Origin: Calcarisporiella thermophila CBS 279.70
Lineage: Eukaryota; Calcarisporiellomycota
Assembly: GCF_041956535.1 (NCBI RefSeq)
Contig: NW_027192217.1
Coordinates: 116,196-180,195 of the forward strand
Reading direction: 5' to 3'
DNA length: 64,000 bases
Below are positions 21,540 through 33,200 of the stretch, piece by piece. The notes beneath the pieces were generated by a model. The model saw nothing but the letters and a program-made list of their open reading frames with translations, ran no database searches and was not told the DNA's origin. A program made the position numbers and the translations under genes. How positions within the stretch are numbered: position 1 is the stretch's first letter; each line of letters opens with the position of its first letter.

Positions 21540-23635
21540 CTATTTCCCAAGGGCCACCGACTTCGAGTGGGCAGGGCTTGGATGCAGGCCGTCAGCGCCC
21601 CCCATCGTCCCCACACTTCCCGTCGACAAGGCCGGCGTGGGCAGTGCGTTGGGCGGGGAGGGCTGTTGCCTGCTAATTTTGCGCGCAACCCTCTGTTTGA
21701 AGAGACTGTATTCCCTGCTGATCTCGTAGGTGGTGACCCACCCGGGGGGCCAAAAGGCATGCAGCTCCTGATATCGATCGCGGCGCACTATCTTTTCCGA
21801 GAGGCGATCATTGATGCCGAGGATTTCGCTAGAGTTAAAACAAAGAGTCAGCATACGCGGCCCAGCATGAACGGAGCTCTGCGACTCACTTCAAGTCGTT
21901 CTTCAGCTGCACAACTTCCATGTCCGTCTGGATGATCCGAAACACCATCTCACGCATCGTCGCATTCCACCGGAATTTGTGCAGCTTCTCCTCGTACTCC
22001 TTGCGCGCCTCGGCCGGATCCACCGCCGCCTCCTCGCTCTCCCCCTGCTGCTCTTGCTGCTGCTGCTGCTGCTGCTGCCGTCGTTCGGCCTGCTCCGCGT
22101 CGTACGCAGCCATTTTCTCCTCGTAATTCTTCAGCTGTCCCTCCATGGCCGCCTCCACGTGGCTCCGCAACTCCGCCATGATTCGCGTCCTCTCTCGCTC
22201 TAGCCCGGATATGATGTCCGGGAGCACGTTTTTGGTAACAAACTTCCTCAGCGTAAAACGGTTGTAGGGGAGGATCTCCATCAGGTGGGAGATGAAGTTG
22301 TCGTCCAGCTTGCGATCTGGCGCTCGGTCAAACACCATGCGTCCGGCCGCCAGCACAATTGGGCGGAGCGCCTTGGGGAATTTGGCCTTGTTGGCGAAGG
22401 ATTCCTTAGCGGCCTCGACGCGCAATAGTTCGAGCTGCGCCTGAATATCGGGTGAGAGCGGCAGCTAGAGCAATCATCACCATCATGAGTGAGACGCACA
22501 TAGTATCGAAGCGGGGAAACGGGGGGGGGGGGTGAGATACTTACCAGTACTCGCTTCTTCTTTTTCTTGGCCGAATGCCCGTCCAAACCATCGCCTCCCG
22601 CCGTCGCAGCGGATCCCTCGAGATGGGCCTCCACCCCCTCCATAGGGCCACCTCCATTGACGGTCTCTCCCCCCGGTGTTAGCGTCATGGCTGCACCCTC
22701 CTCCGTGGTTCCATTGACGCCCTTCTTCTTCGTAGCGGAGGCTGCTTGGGTCGCTGCTTTCTCCGCAGGAGTGGTCTTCACCTTGGGAGCAGCAGGCTTG
22801 CCTGCTCCAGGGGTAGTTTTCTTAGCTCCTGCCGCGGTAGCTCCTGCGGCCTTCTTGCTGGAGGCAACATCGTCTTCGCTCCCTGCGGGTGACCGCTCAA
22901 CTACTTTTCGACGCTTATCCTTCTGAGGGGTTGTGTTATTAGCGCGCGAGCGTTTTGAGGTTGTTTTACGGCCCCGCGGACTCCTATACATCCAATGCAA
23001 ACATTCAACTCTCTGGCGCATTGGAAATGAAGCAAAAGAGAGAAAAGAAAATGCTTACATGTCTATCGGTTGTGTCTCCAAGGGCCCCTTATACACGAAG
23101 AATCCATCTTGTTTGGGGCGCATGTAGCCGAAACCCTCGACCAAGAGGTCGCTATCGTCGATAAAAGGGTCATTGACGTCGTATTCGTCGTCGGCTTCTA
23201 CTCGTCTTTTTCGTTTCTATAGCAAAAGTAATGGATCAGAGGCCAGAAATGGCTCAAACATCCGAACTGGAGTCATGGCCCCAATCCTCAAATTACCACT
23301 GACGCATCTCGCTCCTCCTCAGCATAATGCTCAGCATTGGCCAGCAATCGCTCAAAAAATGCGTCCTCGGAACTCGATTTGAAGGCCTCTGGCCCCTTTT
23401 CTCCTTCCTCCGTAGCCTCTGGCCCATTTTTCTCCTCTGCTTGCTGATCTGAGATTCTGTCTTTCGCTTGTTTATGTGCCATGTGCTCATACATCTCCGC
23501 GTAAGATATGACCACGCCCGGCGATTCTTTGAGCGGAACACTAATGCGAACGGTGGGTTTGTTCGCTGGAGTTGTGGTAGGGGCGGGGTGTGGTTGCATC
23601 ATGGCGGGGTGGGATGGGGATGACGCCATGGCCAT
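21540..23635 (-). CDS. HPC2: Hpc2/ubinuclein-like subunit of the HIR histone chaperone complex
   Basis: HIR/HIRA deposits histones H3-H4 outside replication, and Hpc2/ubinuclein is the subunit that contacts the H3.3-type histone. Five exons: 23635-23297, 23216-23059, 22983-22545, 22464-21890, 21828-21540 (599 aa, in frame). The Hpc2-related domain is at about 118-166 (YDVNDPFIDDSDLL, KQDGFFVYKGPLE). A Lys/Ala/Thr-rich disordered linker follows. The ubinuclein middle domain is at about 325-400 (FPKALRPIVLAAGRMVFDRA, LPYNRFTLRKFVTKNVLP). Then come a coiled coil with a Gln run and a conserved-looking end (GWVTTYEISREYSLFKQRVA). Having both HRD and the ubinuclein middle domain makes it closer to animal/plant ubinuclein than to short yeast Hpc2. 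Confidence 0.92.
22054..22079. repeat. TGC/GCA trinucleotide run encoding poly-Gln
   Basis: About eight tandem TGC units on +, read on the minus strand as CAG-type codons inside the HPC2 coiled coil (residues R-Q-Q-Q...). Length polymorphism would be expected. Confidence 0.85.
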
Positions 23636-24816
23636 GGTGGGGAGATGCTAATGGCGGTGCAATCAACCGTGAAATCGGGTGGTGTGCAAATTTAGGGGGA
23701 TGAGGCAATTAAATGGTGGTGTAGGTGCAAATATTGAAAAAGTAGATAAGAAAAAGGGATGGGGAGAGGATGGCTAAAGAAAGCAATAGAATCAATGGCA
23801 AGGGTCAATTGGTGATTGGAAGAGTGATTAGGGACGAATGGGTGGGAAATTTTTATTTGTGAGACGTAATGGGAAGATGGGATGAGGGGGCGGTGCAGGT
23901 TGGACTCGCTATTTCAGCTTGTTATTTCGGAAGGGATAGCGAGGAGAGAGAGAAGGGAGGGGGNNNNNNNNNNNNNNNNNNNNNNNNNNNNNNNNNNNNN
24001 NNNNNNNNNNNNNNNNNNNNNNNNNNNNNNNNNNNNNNNNNNNNNNNNNNNNNNNNNNNNNNNNNNNNNNNNNNNNNNNNNNNNNNNNNNNNNNNNNNNN
24101 NNNNNNNNNNNNNNNNNNNNNNNNNNNNNNNNNNNNNNNNNNNNNNNNNNNNNNNNNNNNNNNNNNNNNNNNNNNNNNNNNNNNNNNNNNNNNNNNNNNN
24201 NNNNNNNNNNNNNNNNNNNNNNNNNNNNNNNNNNNNNNNNNNNNNNNNNNNNNNNNNNNNNNNNNNNNNNNNNNNNNNNNNNNNNNNNNNNNNNNNNNNN
24301 NNNNNNNNNNNNNNNNNNNNNNNNNNNNNNNNNNNNNNNNNNNNNNNNNNNNNNNNNNNNNNNNNNNNNNNNNNNNNAGGGGGTTGCTGGGGCCCTCTTC
24401 CCTCATCGAAAGCATGTGCGAATTGCCCTTCGAGCGAGTGACGCTTTTTCCGACCGTTCTTCTACTGTAGCTTCCACTCCAATGTCACTGAATACTGTTT
24501 TACAATAGTCGGAATGCTTGTGGCGCAGTGCAGGGTACTCAAATTGACATTTTTTTATTTATATAATGTGATGATAGCTGGGAATGGAGAGGAGAATCAG
24601 AGCAAATGTACCTTAAGAAGCGAGGGAGAGAACAAAAGGGAGAAAGGAAAAAAAAAATAATAGAGACACATAGGAATATGAAGTGCATTGCAGAAAAAAA
24701 AAATAGAGAATTGAACAAATATATAATGTGTATATATACTCTATTAATTAGTGGTGGAGATAATGGGGGCATGGCTCAGAAAAAACGAGGACGAGAGAGA
24801 CATGGCGGCGTAGAGT
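23636..24816. other. Intergenic with assembly gap
   Basis: Between the HPC2 start and the tetraspanin stop. It contains 414 undetermined bases. The flank 24378-24540 is open on both strands for about 45 codons. On the minus strand it could be the end of an exon of a gene hidden in the gap, but nothing recognisable is encoded. 24540-24816 is A/T-rich. Confidence 0.5.
23964..24377. other. Assembly gap (N run)
   Basis: 414 consecutive N. Reading frames that cross it are meaningless. Confidence 1.
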
Positions 24817-26003
24817 TTAGCGGTCGCGGAAATCTCTTGATAACCGCATCATGCTGTTGCGGACACCGAGAATGCTAAAGGTCTTGTTGCTGCGCTTGAT
24901 TTCGCGCTGGAATGACAGGAAATACATTTTCGGGGGTAGCGACTTGCCAAAGGTCTTGCTCACATGGTTGGAGCAGAGCAGCGCCGAGAAGATCACAAAT
25001 ATGTGAATGGGGACAATGGAGAATGCACACACCCACGTTATAAATAGCCCTTGAGTGGTCCAGGTCTGATATTTGAACTTGCAGCCAGGGAGAAGAGTGC
25101 GAGGGAAGCAACGGCTGCTGCGCTCAGAATAGTCGTCAAATGTTTTGTACCCGCAGCAATGAAGCTATATATGGATTGGGCGGAAGAGAGGTGAGTCTGG
25201 TTAGATACAAGCGGGAGAGGGTTGTCGAAAAAATTCCATACATTAGCCTGTATCCGTTGGCGGTCGCTCGGTGAGAAAACTCTGTGCCATTGAAAGCTCA
25301 ACTTCGCCTCAAGGTTCCACTATCATCCGCAAAGAGAAAATGGCAACGTGATTAGTATCGGCGAAAGTGAATGGAGCCCATATGGCCTACCTTTGCGTTT
25401 CGATAGGCAACATATCCGATGGCAAGAATTAATGAAAAGCATGGCCAGAGCAGCATATTATAGACGGTCAAAATCTTGCGGTTATTCAACAAGATCCCTG
25501 CATATCCAACAAAGGCACTGAACAAACAAAATACTGATGCCGCCGTAAGCACTATAAAAGGATTAATAGGGGGTGAATTCGCTTATAACATAGACAAGCT
25601 GAGGTAAAAAATTGCAATTACAGTTGAGAATAAGCCTTTCTCCCACAATGATGACATCGGCTCTTAAATAGAGCTTGAACCATGTCAATAATGCGCACAC
25701 CACCCCGCCGATGCCGTAAGCAAATAACATGGTGTTGGCGAGCAGGAGCCACCACTTATAACGAGTCCAGCGCTCCGGGCCAGTACGGGGGGCGTCGGGT
25801 AGGCGCTTAACAATATGAAGGCTACCGGCATCGGCCTCGCTTACTGCTAGGGATCCGCGGCTCCAACGGCGCTCGTCATCCATCCAAGGGAGCGTCGGCT
25901 CTTCGAGATCATTAAGAGCATATTCTTGTGACATGGTGGGTGTATATCGCTCCCCTGTGGCGGAATAAGTATGGCCACTATGAAAGGATTCTCGTTCTGC
26001 CAT
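24817..26003 (-). CDS. Tetraspanin
   Basis: Four-span membrane organiser. Four exons: 26003-25622, 25551-25391, 25319-25242, 25164-24817 (322 aa, in frame). A cytosolic N terminus of about 90 residues is unusually long. TM1 is WWLLLANTMLFAYGIGGVVC, TM2 begins LLTAASVFCLFSAFVGYAG, and TM3 is in ILTVYNMLLWPCFSLILAIG. The large loop has the diagnostic CCG motif (LHCCGYKTFDDYSERSSRCF) followed by a PGC, and TM4 is around VCAFSIVPIHIFVIFSALL. The CCG exon is joined at an AG directly before CTTCAT; other acceptors break the frame. Fungal tetraspanins act in hyphal polarity and infection structures, but the role here is not known. An upstream in-frame ATG at 26114 is possible but less likely. Confidence 0.9.
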
Positions 26004-26699
26004 ATTTCTCTTCCACCGGATTAAAGATGCAGGATCGGGATTAGAGAATTGATGAACAAGCGAAAATAAAAAAGCAAATCCACGGGAGAGAGTAATGAAG
26101 AGAAACAGGTACAAACCTCACCCCTATTTGATTTAATTTTGCAACAGTTGGACCAATATTTTTATGATCTAAAAATTCAACCTTATCTTAGTGGTCAGCT
26201 CTTGGCAAATCTCTAATCCGCGAATTATCGGGCTCAAAGTTCCTAAAACTGCCTTTTGTGCTATCTAGCTAGCTAGCGGTAATATTTCCTCCTCTGCCTT
26301 TTGCCTGCCCATTAGCTAGCGTCATGAGGACATTTATGTTGAAACCTCGAGATGGCAGAGCTCGCTAAAATGTTTAGTCATCCCATGCATAGTCTTCTCA
26401 CCCCGTTCATTCTAAATGGCTTCACATTTTTGACACAGGTGTCGCCACGCCACTACAGCTCAATTTAGTATGCTCTTGGAGTGACTGCTTGCACAAACGC
26501 GCTTGATGCCCTGTCCCCCTCAAGCGACGTGCAACCAAATCTCTCCAAGAGCCAACATATAATTCTTCCAACCAGTGTCGTATTTGTATTCTACGCTTCG
26601 CCTTGAGATGGGGTTTGCTAAATTTTTATTATACTGCTATTCAAGCTCGCCCAACTCGTCGGTTTATTGTACTATACACGGTATATTGTATATAGGTGC
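26004..26699. other. Intergenic, 696 bp
   Basis: Upstream of the tetraspanin gene and downstream of the hydrolase gene, both on minus. Contains the short palindromic tandem CTAGCTAGCTAGC near 26267-26278. No gene seen. Confidence 0.55.
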
Positions 26700-27506
26700 T
26701 CAGCTTTTATCCATATTTTCGCCAAGCCACCTGGTCACCGCTTCGCAAAGTTTGTGCTGCTCCTCTTTGCTATCAAACGAGTGCAGAGCGTCTGGTATTA
26801 CAACAAGATGATGTCTCCTGCCTAAAATACGGTGGTACTCGTACGCGTCCTCCACCGGTATCACCTCGTCCTTGTCCCCATGCACTGTCAGCACACGCGT
26901 TTTCTCCATATCGATTTGCTTCACCACGCTCATATCGATTCGCTTAAAAGCCTCAAGATCCTCCTTGGAAACAACGTATTCCTGGCCATTGCTAAGCTTT
27001 AGCCATTCAAACCTTCCCTGTTCATCAGCAGTACGCAATTGGGTAGGAGTAAAGCGCATCGTCAGGTCGATGTTATGATTGTAACGACCTGCTACAGACA
27101 CCGTGAAATCAATGTCGTTATACTTGGCAGTGTACATTAGTACAACTGCGGCACCACGGGAATGACCTATCACGCCTCTAACATCAAATCCCTGCTTCCT
27201 CATTTCGATGACTGAGGCCCTCAAATTTTCGACTTCGGCATCATATCCAGCATAGCTTGTTGTTCCACCTGAGTCTCCGTTGCCTTGAAAATCAATGGTT
27301 AAAAGGTGGTAAGGCATTGAAGAGACCAAGGCTTGTACTACGGATGAATGACGCTGGGTGCTACAGAGGCCATGGCAGACAATGAAGAGGAAATGATCTT
27401 GGCGGTGCGGTCGTCTGAAGAGAGTGCCGGCGAGAGAAAAATCGTGTTCCGTGAGAGGTATCCGTATGGTTGCCCCATCGGTACTATAGCCTTTCTCGCT
27501 CTCCAT
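26700..27506 (-). CDS. Alpha/beta hydrolase (serine hydrolase, S33-type)
   Basis: Single exon, 268 aa, cytosolic (no signal). Shows the alpha/beta-hydrolase order: oxyanion HGLCST after strand 3; TIDFQGNGDSGG; nucleophile elbow GHSRG with Ser116; acid in VHGDKDEVIPVEDA; catalytic His in DALHSF near residue 243; a final amphipathic helix. The closest general type is the short 'serine aminopeptidase S33/monoacylglycerol-lipase-like' family. The substrate (acyl ester, thioester or peptide) cannot be told from sequence. Confidence 0.88.
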   Translation of the reverse strand: MESEKGYSTDGATIRIPLTEHDFSLAGTLFRRPHRQDHFLFIVCHGLCSTQRHSSVVQALVSSMPYHLLTIDFQGNGDSGGTTSYAGYDAEVENLRASVIEMRKQGFDVRGVIGHSRGAAVVLMYTAKYNDIDFTVSVAGRYNHNIDLTMRFTPTQLRTADEQGRFEWLKLSNGQEYVVSKEDLEAFKRIDMSVVKQIDMEKTRVLTVHGDKDEVIPVEDAYEYHRILGRRHHLVVIPDALHSFDSKEEQHKLCEAVTRWLGENMDKS

Positions 27507-29874
27507 TAAGTAATGGTCGAATTCTACCCGTTTGAATGATTTTTCATCCCAATTTCAGGCCAATGATTTCATTTCAATTTCTCTTTTAGATTTCAGCTTT
27601 TTTCTGAAAACAGATAGCTTCCTAATTTTGTTGAAATAGGACCCTCACATTCATCTTATTCATACGTACAGTAATCAAGTACGATTTATTGCATGTACTC
27701 TTTCAATTAAACCAATTCATCATATTGATTTTAACAAGCCTTTGCGACGCTTTGTTTTCAATGTTTTATTGGCCTAACCATTCGGCCCATTCACAATGAA
27801 TTATCATAATAACCTAGCTAACCTAGGGTCTAAAGAGGTCCAAAGCACGCATTCAAAGTTCTACTAAAAGCTGCTGATTCAATGTAATGATCCAAAAAAT
27901 CCTTGAATCCAACGGGATTTTGTTTGGTTGGTAAATTTTAGGGTAGTTTATGGATCTGTGAAAAGCCCCAAAACCTCATCTGGCCAACGCTCTACTAGGT
28001 TAATTATCCCTGTAGAGAGCTCAAGCTCGCAAGGTTAGATGGCTACAAGAATTATAATTTTAACGCTTGTGCACATATAAATCCGGCTGCTCTCGAAACT
28101 CTTGATTGATATTCTTAGGCAATCGTAAATCAAGGTAAACCATAATTTTGTTTCGAATGGAATGACCTAGAGATTGGGTTGATATTACGCGAAAGCAAGA
28201 TCAAAAATTGAAGCTTACAGATCCTGCATGAAGTATCCTCTCAATAAAAGAGAAGATGCTTATTGCTATTCAGGTTTTCAGGAATTTATTACTAAGCCTA
28301 ATAAGAAATAAATGAGAGTGCTGTCCACAAGAACCAAAACTTATGCTGAATAACCTTGTTCTTCTTTGATAATCTGCAAGGGTGGGCGATCATTTTATTT
28401 ATATATCAAGATTCGTAATAAGAACACAAGTTAGCTTAAGAATTCCATTTTATTTATAAAATCAGTTGATTGCTTTAGGGTTTAATTACCCCCCCCCCTC
28501 TCCACCCCCAAACTCACTCTATCCCTCGGAGATCATTTTCTTCTTTTATTACATTGTGATTTCCGGAATTACCCCTCTTTTAGCGAAGCATACCGACTGC
28601 AGTATCCCTTGTACTTGAACACAGGACTGTGCTAACATCCTTTTGCAATCTAGAATTATGTAAGAGGATCATTTTGCTTAGGGAATGTAGAATACGCAAT
28701 AGAGAAAGGCATCAAAAGGTGGTGTTCATCGAGGGGCAATCGTGGGAAATAAAATTCTTCCGAAAACTCAATACCGCAACGGCATGCTAAATGCTGGGCT
28801 TCACCTATCTCGTCATCACCTTGGCTTTTAAAGGAGAGAGTGATAAAATAATAGGCGCCTCGGGATTTTAAAAATCGGGGCGAAGAAATGGCAGCCAGGC
28901 GTGCGAACATAGAGGTTCGAAATGTTATGAACAGAGCCTCCCTTCAATATCTGAAAGACTTATACTCTTATTATCCATCCATGTATGGCTAAGAGAGCTT
29001 GACTAAATAAAAGGGATAGAAAGAGATATTGGAGTAGGAGGTGGCTTATATTGCCAAATTTGTCTGGCTATGCCTCTGGCACGTCTTATGTATTTAATCG
29101 TGTATAAATCGGGAACAATATTAAGCCTAGTGAGCATATGGTTATTATTATAAAAGAGTATCTAGATTGGATCATAGCTCTAAATATATTGCAAATAAAA
29201 CAGAAAATAAAAATAAAATGACCACGTTTTTTTTTGTTAGGAGGATCTTTATTAAAAAGTATCCTTTTTGTTCTTAATGAAGGATATTGATAGATATCAG
29301 AAAACAAAAAATCCATACAAAATGGGGGGGGGTGTACTGAGAGTGTGCACACCTTTCCTTTTTTTTTTCAAGAAGAGAGGAAATTAGGACACGAGAGGGA
29401 GAAAGAAAGAGAAAAAAAAGGAAAATAAGAATACGGGTAGTAAGGTATTCGTCAAAGTCGTATAGGAGCTAAGTGTTTTGGATGAAGGATATTTCGTCTC
29501 CTTGGGACTTTTATCCATTTCCTTAACACCAAAGCTCTTGGAAGCCTTCTTTTTTATTTTTTGTAGACGCGGACCATCATTTGGAACTTACGATTTTTTG
29601 CATCTTGTGTCCTAATTGTTCAGTGAACGCTATTTTGCTTGGTTGGGTAAAAATGGTCGGATTTTTTTTTCCCTCTAAGGACGCGAGAACTTGCGTCCCG
29701 TGGTTTATATAAACTATATTATACGTGTAAGGGAGACTTTCGAACAAGATTATAAAGTATTAGAAAACAAGTGATATAGCTTACGGGTTAAATGGCCGCG
29801 AGCGGCGAAGGGGAGAATTAATAAAAATATCATATATTATGCATCTAAGCTTTGATAGTTCATCACGTGATGCA
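27507..29874. other. Gene-poor AT-rich region, 2.4 kb
   Basis: The longest stretch without a convincing gene. AT-rich, with homopolymer A/T tracts and a C-rich patch near 28490. The only frame with balanced composition is 28910-28656 on the minus strand (84 codons from an ATG). No terminal repeats, transposase or reverse-transcriptase motifs were recognised. Confidence 0.55.
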
Positions 29875-29958
29875 GGTGATATGGTCGAGCGGTCTAAGAC
29901 GTTAGACTCAAGTTCTAATCTGCGTAAGCAGGCGTGGGTTCGAATCCCACTGTCACCA
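29875..29958 (+). tRNA. tRNA-Leu (anticodon CAA)
   Basis: 84 nt without intron. The acceptor stem GGTGATA pairs with TGTCACC (one G-U). The anticodon stem TTAGA/TCTAA encloses loop CTCAAGT, giving anticodon CAA (Leu UUG). The long variable arm (GCGTAAGC) marks a class II tRNA. B-box GGTTCGAATCC is present. A T5 run starting at 29962 is a fitting Pol III terminator. Discriminator A. Confidence 0.96.
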
Positions 29959-30246
29959 CACTTTTTATTTTTATTTTAGTGATCATGGGTATAACCAAGC
30001 TCCTTTTTCACATCAGAAGAATTTCTTAGTGATGCTAGTTTTATCAGTGATCATCAATTGATCAATGGATGGAATACCTTGTATTCATGCCGCAGCACCA
30101 CTGGCAATTCAACGTCATATCTCGTGCGGAGAGATTTATCAATTGTCACTTGGCTGTGCAAGTGGCACTAACTCGTATTTTGTTCGATATAAAAAAGGTG
30201 GCGGTTATTTGCTCTCAATTAATCAATCGTCAATTAGTCATCGAAG

Positions 30247-33200
30247 ATGGAGGGAAGGCAATTATCTTATACTGAGGCGGAGCGGATGCGTGCGATGGGA
30301 ACATCTGCCGCATCCAGTTCCGTCAATCACACACAAGCGTGGTCACAACGGCTGAACAATCGTAGGATGCCGCCAAGATCGTACGGAGGTAAAGCCATTT
30401 CTTTGATGTGAATTTTATTGCAATACAGAATGGGCATGGATTTCTGAAAATATCGATCATCTAATCCCTTGGTATTCCTGATGTTCCCTCGTAATTAGCA
30501 AATATTCGTCCCGAGCATTCCAATTATGCCCCACTCTCTGGAGGAGTCATGAAAAGATATCCTGCTTATGACACACACCCTTCAAGACATTTTCCTCATC
30601 CGCCTCCACCACCGCATCATGCACCAAAAGATCCTTACATACCGCCACTTTCACCGAATTCTCAACAACCCATGCCTATGATGAGACCCCAACATCCACC
30701 CATTGGGAGAACTTTTTCGCCACAGGTGGAGAAAATGCCGGGGATCTACCATCAAACTCGCAATCGTGGTAAGTAGATGTATTGTTCTTGCTTTTGAAAC
30801 AAACGAATGACCACTTTTGCGTTTAGCTTCTTCGGACATCGTGTATTTCGATCGAGCTGAGTTAAGTTCGCATCCCATGCCGGAATCTTCCAATTTCGCT
30901 GAAAACCATCCTTCGTTGAAAAAACATCCACCCGTTGAAAAACCTTTGCCATCTCCAATGGCCGCTGGTCGAACACATTACGATACAAATTTCCCCCTAT
31001 CTGATGATATGAGAGGACAGATGGGCCGTGCTAGAGGTGGTATAGATTTAATAAATTCATTTCAGCATGTATTAAAATTTTCTTTGCTTTTTTTTTTATT
31101 TTACCATGTATTCAGCTCCTTCACAATCTAGCCAACGGTCTCTCCCAATCACACCTCAAGAGATTGTACGTAGCAATTCAAACGCTCGCACGCCTCTTAT
31201 CGATCCTTCGGCGACCCGTCCCACTGAGGTTCAAGCTATTATCCACAAGCCCCCAATGCAGGAAGAAAAAGAAGAGGAGAGTGAGGTTGAAGTACCGGAG
31301 TCGATCACAAAAATGCCCCCTCCCAACATCTATCCTGCGTTGCTCTCCCGCGTTGCAATGGCGTTTAAAGAGAGGATTTCGCTTAATACACGGGTCAAAG
31401 ATTCGATTGAGTACAAAGATTGTTTTGATGGTCGAGAGACGGTTGTAAGTAGATAGTTCAGCATGGAACACGTTTATTGGAGGGGGGAAATTGGAAGTGC
31501 ATACTGAACGGTTTTTTATCTGCTCTGCGAATCTCGTTTAGGATCTGCTTGCTCATATCATTCGCACTTCTGATCGTAACCTTGCCCTCCTGGTTGGCTG
31601 CGCACTTGAGTCTCAAAAACTTTTTCACGACGTTACGTACGACCATCGATTGCGCGATAGCCCGCACGAACTGTACCGATTTCGTGAATGCATTCCACTA
31701 ATGTCTCCTGCCGAGGCTTCGGAAACTTTTTCTCCAGGATCTGATAGTCCCCCTATCTCTCCGACCTCATCCCATGCATATTTTGGCCGAAGAGATGTGC
31801 TGGGTGTGGCACCTCCAGATGAGGAGGACGCTGTACCAACTGGTGTGTTTACACTGCTTACAAGATGTTATTCACCCACCTGCACCAAGGATCGATTATG
31901 CTACAGTTTAGCTTGTCCACGGAGACTGGAACAGGTAGTGTATCTATTTATTATTAAATGAATCAGTTTCGATCTTAAATTAAGAGTCTTTTTTTTTTGC
32001 ATCTGTAGCAAGCACGATTGCTCCTGACTTCAAGTGGAGGGTTGAGTCGGACTACGACTAAGGATTCGAGCCAGGAACTACATGTATGTTTCTTCGTTTT
32101 GGTTAACAGAGCAGCGGAGGAAAATAACCAAACTATTATATCTATTCTTTCTTTCAAGGATGACTCGGAGCGATTATGGATTAACTCTGTACCCAAAGAG
32201 GTTGCTGACTCTGTATCATCCGACGAGCGTAAACGACAAGATGTCATATACGAACTGATATATACTGAAAAAGATTTCGTATCAGATTTGGAATACGTCT
32301 ATAACGTAAAGCCACTTTTCTCAGAAATACTTATTCAACGGGGAGCTTACCTTTCTTGTCGCATTTGAATTAGAATTGGATTGTACCTCTTCGCACAAGT
32401 AGTGTGATTCCGGAACAACGGCGCGAGAAATTCATACAAGATGTCTTCTATAACATGATGGAGGTGCACTCGGTCAATTCGCAAATGAGCGCTGCACTTC
32501 AGAAACGGCAGCAGGCCTATGCCATTGTCGATCAGATCGGGGATATACTTGCGGAATATACTGCTCTATTTGAGCCATTTGTCACTTATGGTGCTCATCA
32601 GATCGTAAGTCGCTTTGTTTTTGAAAAGGAAAAGAGCTTAAATCCACAGTTTGCCGAGTTCGTGACGGAGGTGGAGAGGAAGCCAGAATCTCGCAAATTG
32701 GAGTTGAATGGGTATCTGACCAAACCAACCACCCGACTTGGGAGGTATAACCTGCTCTTGGAACGCATCGCAAAGTACACGCCAGAGGGGCACCCGGACA
32801 AAGTGATGATTCCTCAGACTATGGAGGTTATATCCGGATTTCTGAAGCGGGTCAACATTGAGGCTGGGAAGACAGAAAATCGCTTTAACTTGGAACAACT
32901 TCACGAAAACATATCTTTCAAGAGCGGCATGGAATATGTGCGTAGCGCTTTTGTTCTGAATTCTAGAGTCTAGTGTTAATCTTCTTTCATTAGAATCTTC
33001 GTCTCCTTGACGAGGGACGCGAACTGATCATGAAAGGCACGTTCAGCCGTAAGGGGTCGTCCAGCGACCAGTCTTCGGAAATCACTGTGTTCCTCTTCGA
33101 TCACATGATACTCTTCACGAAAGTCAAGTATATGGGGAAGCTGGAGCATCATAAAGTCACAAAATCGGTATTGCTTTTTTATCCTCCTCCTCTACTCTCG

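Noticed and set aside
23869-24508. Long frames crossing the N run
   Set aside because: Consist mostly of undetermined residues; an artefact of translating N.
26258-26280. CTAGCTAGCTAGC as a possible operator or mobile-element end
   Set aside because: Short self-complementary tandem; no partner repeat or target duplication nearby.
27507-29874. Gene-poor region as a degraded transposon
   Set aside because: No terminal repeats, transposase, integrase or reverse-transcriptase motifs could be seen; a repeat search of the whole genome would be needed.
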